DNA of 6,178 nucleotides from an uncultured Eubacterium sp. (lineage in GTDB: Bacteria; Bacillota_A; Clostridia; Lachnospirales; Lachnospiraceae): the NCBI GenBank assembly GCA_948560485.1, contig CAOXUF010000128.1, positions 249-6,426 on the forward strand. The letters are read 5' to 3'. This document shows, one piece after another, positions 4,852 through 6,178 of this stretch; positions within the stretch are counted from its first letter, which is position 1, and every line of letters begins with the position of its first letter. A model generated the notes under the pieces. That model worked only from the letters and a program-made list of their open reading frames with translations. It searched no databases and was not told the DNA's origin. The translations under genes were made by a program, and so were the position numbers.

Positions 4852-5766
4852 TCAGTCTTTTTTCAACTTACAGTTTTGTAAGAACACAGAGAAACAACTT
4901 CCCTTCCCATATTCAGAAACAACCGTGATATACCCCTTCTCCTTTTCCAGTATCAGGTTCGACAGATACAGACCGATACCGGATCCTTCCACATTCTCCA
5001 CCTCCGGACTTCTGTAAAACCGCTGAAAAATATCTGTCAGCTCCTCCTGCGGGATTCCATTTCCGTTATCCGCAATCTGAATTTCCGTATATATCTCATA
5101 CGGCCAGACACGAATGGAAATCGAACCGCCTTTCCCCGTGTATTTGACGGCATTTTCCAATAGGTTGACAAACACCTCTGCCGTCCACTTCCGGTTATGA
5201 TATAACTGCCTGTCCTCAAACGGCTCCATAATAAATCTGATTTCTTTTTTCTCCAGTTTTTCATAAACTGCATCCACTGCGTCCAGGATTGTCTGCCTGA
5301 TATTTGTATTGTTTACTTCAAATCCGTCAATATTCTGTTCCAGTTTCGCCATTTTAGACAGAGAGCCCACAATCCAGTTAAGCCTTTCCACCTGTCTGTT
5401 CATTTTATCCGCAAATTCTGCTCTTCGTTCCTGCGAAATCCCTTCTTCTTCAAGAATCTCTGCGTAAAGTGAAAGGTTTGCAAGTGGAGTTTTTAGCTGA
5501 TGAGACATATTGGACACCAGACTTTTCACCTGTTCCTTCTCCTTTTCGGCATCTTTGGCATGGTTTCCAAGAACTTCCTGTATCTGCATGATCTTACTGA
5601 TCAAGGCAGAATATTCTCCTTCCTCCACATCAGAATATGCCACTGGTTCCTGGCTTAATACGCTGTCCAGCAGACAGTCAATCATACGGTATGTCCTTCT
5701 CTTCTGATAAATACTGTTACCTGCAGTCAGGCACAAAAGTACCGCTAAAATTATCGTAAGCCACAT
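4852..5766 (-). CDS. Sensor histidine kinase, short single-membrane-segment type
   Basis: The product has 304 residues. Residues 1-20 form the only likely membrane segment. Then come a roughly 60-residue linker, the HisKA dimerisation domain with the phospho-accepting His89 in SNMSHQLKTPLANL, and an HATPase domain. That domain has the N box NLLENAVKYT (201-210), G1 box DNGNG (233-237), F box DIFQRFYR (245-252) and G2 box GSGIGLYL (261-268). All catalytic motifs are intact. No extracellular domain exists, so it probably senses within or next to the membrane, or through a partner. The ATG at 5766 follows the regulator's stop by 4 bases; AAGGAA lies 7 nt before it. Similar kinases are often encoded beside ABC transporters, but none is seen; the next DNA is gene-free. 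The ending KLKKD follows directly on the family's usual FSVFL strand. Confidence 0.93.
   Translation of the reverse strand: MWLTIILAVLLCLTAGNSIYQKRRTYRMIDCLLDSVLSQEPVAYSDVEEGEYSALISKIMQIQEVLGNHAKDAEKEKEQVKSLVSNMSHQLKTPLANLSLYAEILEEEGISQERRAEFADKMNRQVERLNWIVGSLSKMAKLEQNIDGFEVNNTNIRQTILDAVDAVYEKLEKKEIRFIMEPFEDRQLYHNRKWTAEVFVNLLENAVKYTGKGGSISIRVWPYEIYTEIQIADNGNGIPQEELTDIFQRFYRSPEVENVEGSGIGLYLSNLILEKEKGYITVVSEYGKGSCFSVFLQNCKLKKD
4867..4882. repeat. Inverted repeat in the kinase gene's last codons
   Basis: CTTACA and TGTAAG are perfect 6-bp arms around GTTT, within the last codons of the kinase gene. No T-run follows on the minus strand. It lies beside the GTTGTAA repeats and could be part of an integration site. 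Confidence 0.3.
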
Positions 5767-5770
5767 AACC

Positions 5771-6178
5771 TTATTCCTTCCAGATATATCCGACTCCGTG
5801 GATGGTTTTTATCCATACAGGATATGATGCATTATCTTCTATTTTGGTACGAAGCCTGCTGATATTTACAGACACTGTATTGTGATCCACATATTTCCCG
5901 TCACTGTCCCATATTTTTTCTAAGATCTGTTCTTTGGAAAGAATGTGGTTCTTATTTTCAGCCAGATACAAAAGCAGGCGATATTCTAATTTACTAAGCC
6001 TGATTTCCTCTCCTCGTTTGTAGACTTTACAAGTACTCTTGTCTATAGTCAAGGCACCGGAAATGATCTTCGCCGCCTCTGTCCTCCCCTGAAGGAGCCT
6101 TTTCATTCTAGCCTTTAATACGCCGAGGGAAAAGGGCTTTGATAAATAACTCAAACTTCCCACACCGTTTTGATGTGT
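5771..6178 (-). CDS. OmpR/PhoB-type response regulator, N-terminus off the right edge
   Basis: An open frame of 135 residues runs from the window edge to a TAA at 5771. The first about 30 residues are the end of a receiver domain: LSYLSKPF carries the conserved Lys, followed by VLKARMKRLL. The phospho-accepting Asp lies outside the window. After a short linker comes a winged-helix output domain (Trans_reg_C): IRLSKLEYRLLLYLAENK, then LSKEQILEKIWD, VDHNTVSVNISRLRTKIED, and the final IKTIHGVGYIW wing. The reading begins before the GTG at 6163, so that GTG is internal, not the start. With the adjoining kinase it forms a two-component system; the target genes are not in view. Confidence 0.93.
   Translation of the reverse strand, partial: THQNGVGSLSYLSKPFSLGVLKARMKRLLQGRTEAAKIISGALTIDKSTCKVYKRGEEIRLSKLEYRLLLYLAENKNHILSKEQILEKIWDSDGKYVDHNTVSVNISRLRTKIEDNASYPVWIKTIHGVGYIWKE

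Noticed and set aside
5037..5273. Minus-strand 78-codon frame inside the kinase gene
   Set aside because: It is out of frame with the ATPase domain, whose intact motifs show which frame is real.

Overview
The window looks like part of a mobile genetic element lying beside a chromosomal-type regulatory locus in a low-GC Gram-positive bacterium, probably a Clostridia/Lachnospiraceae-like gut Firmicute. This rests on AT-rich DNA, AGGAGG-like ribosome binding sites, and the protein families seen. No gene here fixes the species. Every credible gene lies on the minus strand, so transcription runs from high to low coordinates.

Right side, 4852-6178: a two-component system. The response regulator (5' part off the window) is followed 4 bases later by a short sensor histidine kinase with one N-terminal membrane segment. 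By eye this part is richer in GC than the rest. Next comes 336 bp without a gene (4516-4851). It holds three GTTGTAA repeats, two of them 11 bp apart, and a GC-richer patch that can fold. I read it as a possible junction between the chromosomal locus and a mobile element, plus the leader of the next operon.

Middle, 3318-4515: a tight three-gene operon. It encodes a 193-residue protein of unknown family with a Thr/Glu/Lys-rich N-terminal tail, an HU-family DNA-binding protein lacking the usual arm-tip proline, and a cold-shock-domain protein. The gene order and spacing suggest one nucleic-acid-binding module. A hairpin starts at the last stop codon. Below it (2857-3301) are coding-like minus-strand stretches with poor starts and one apparent frameshift, perhaps decayed small genes.

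Left-centre, 1277-2856: a replication-like module. It has a leader with two strong palindromes, an exact tandem pair of 18-bp repeats and an 11-bp tandem repeat, then a 63-residue hypothetical protein, then a 338-residue protein with two predicted winged-helix domains resembling plasmid/phage replication initiators. The repeats upstream of such a gene suggest an origin and/or autoregulatory operators.

Left, 1-1276: about 580 bp without a credible gene but dense in short inverted repeats (a candidate oriT, single-strand origin or operator cluster), then an HNH homing-type endonuclease running off the left edge. That gene is open to the window end with no stop inside it. No integrase, relaxase, conjugation gene, tRNA, rRNA or CRISPR array is visible, so the type of element cannot be settled from this window alone.
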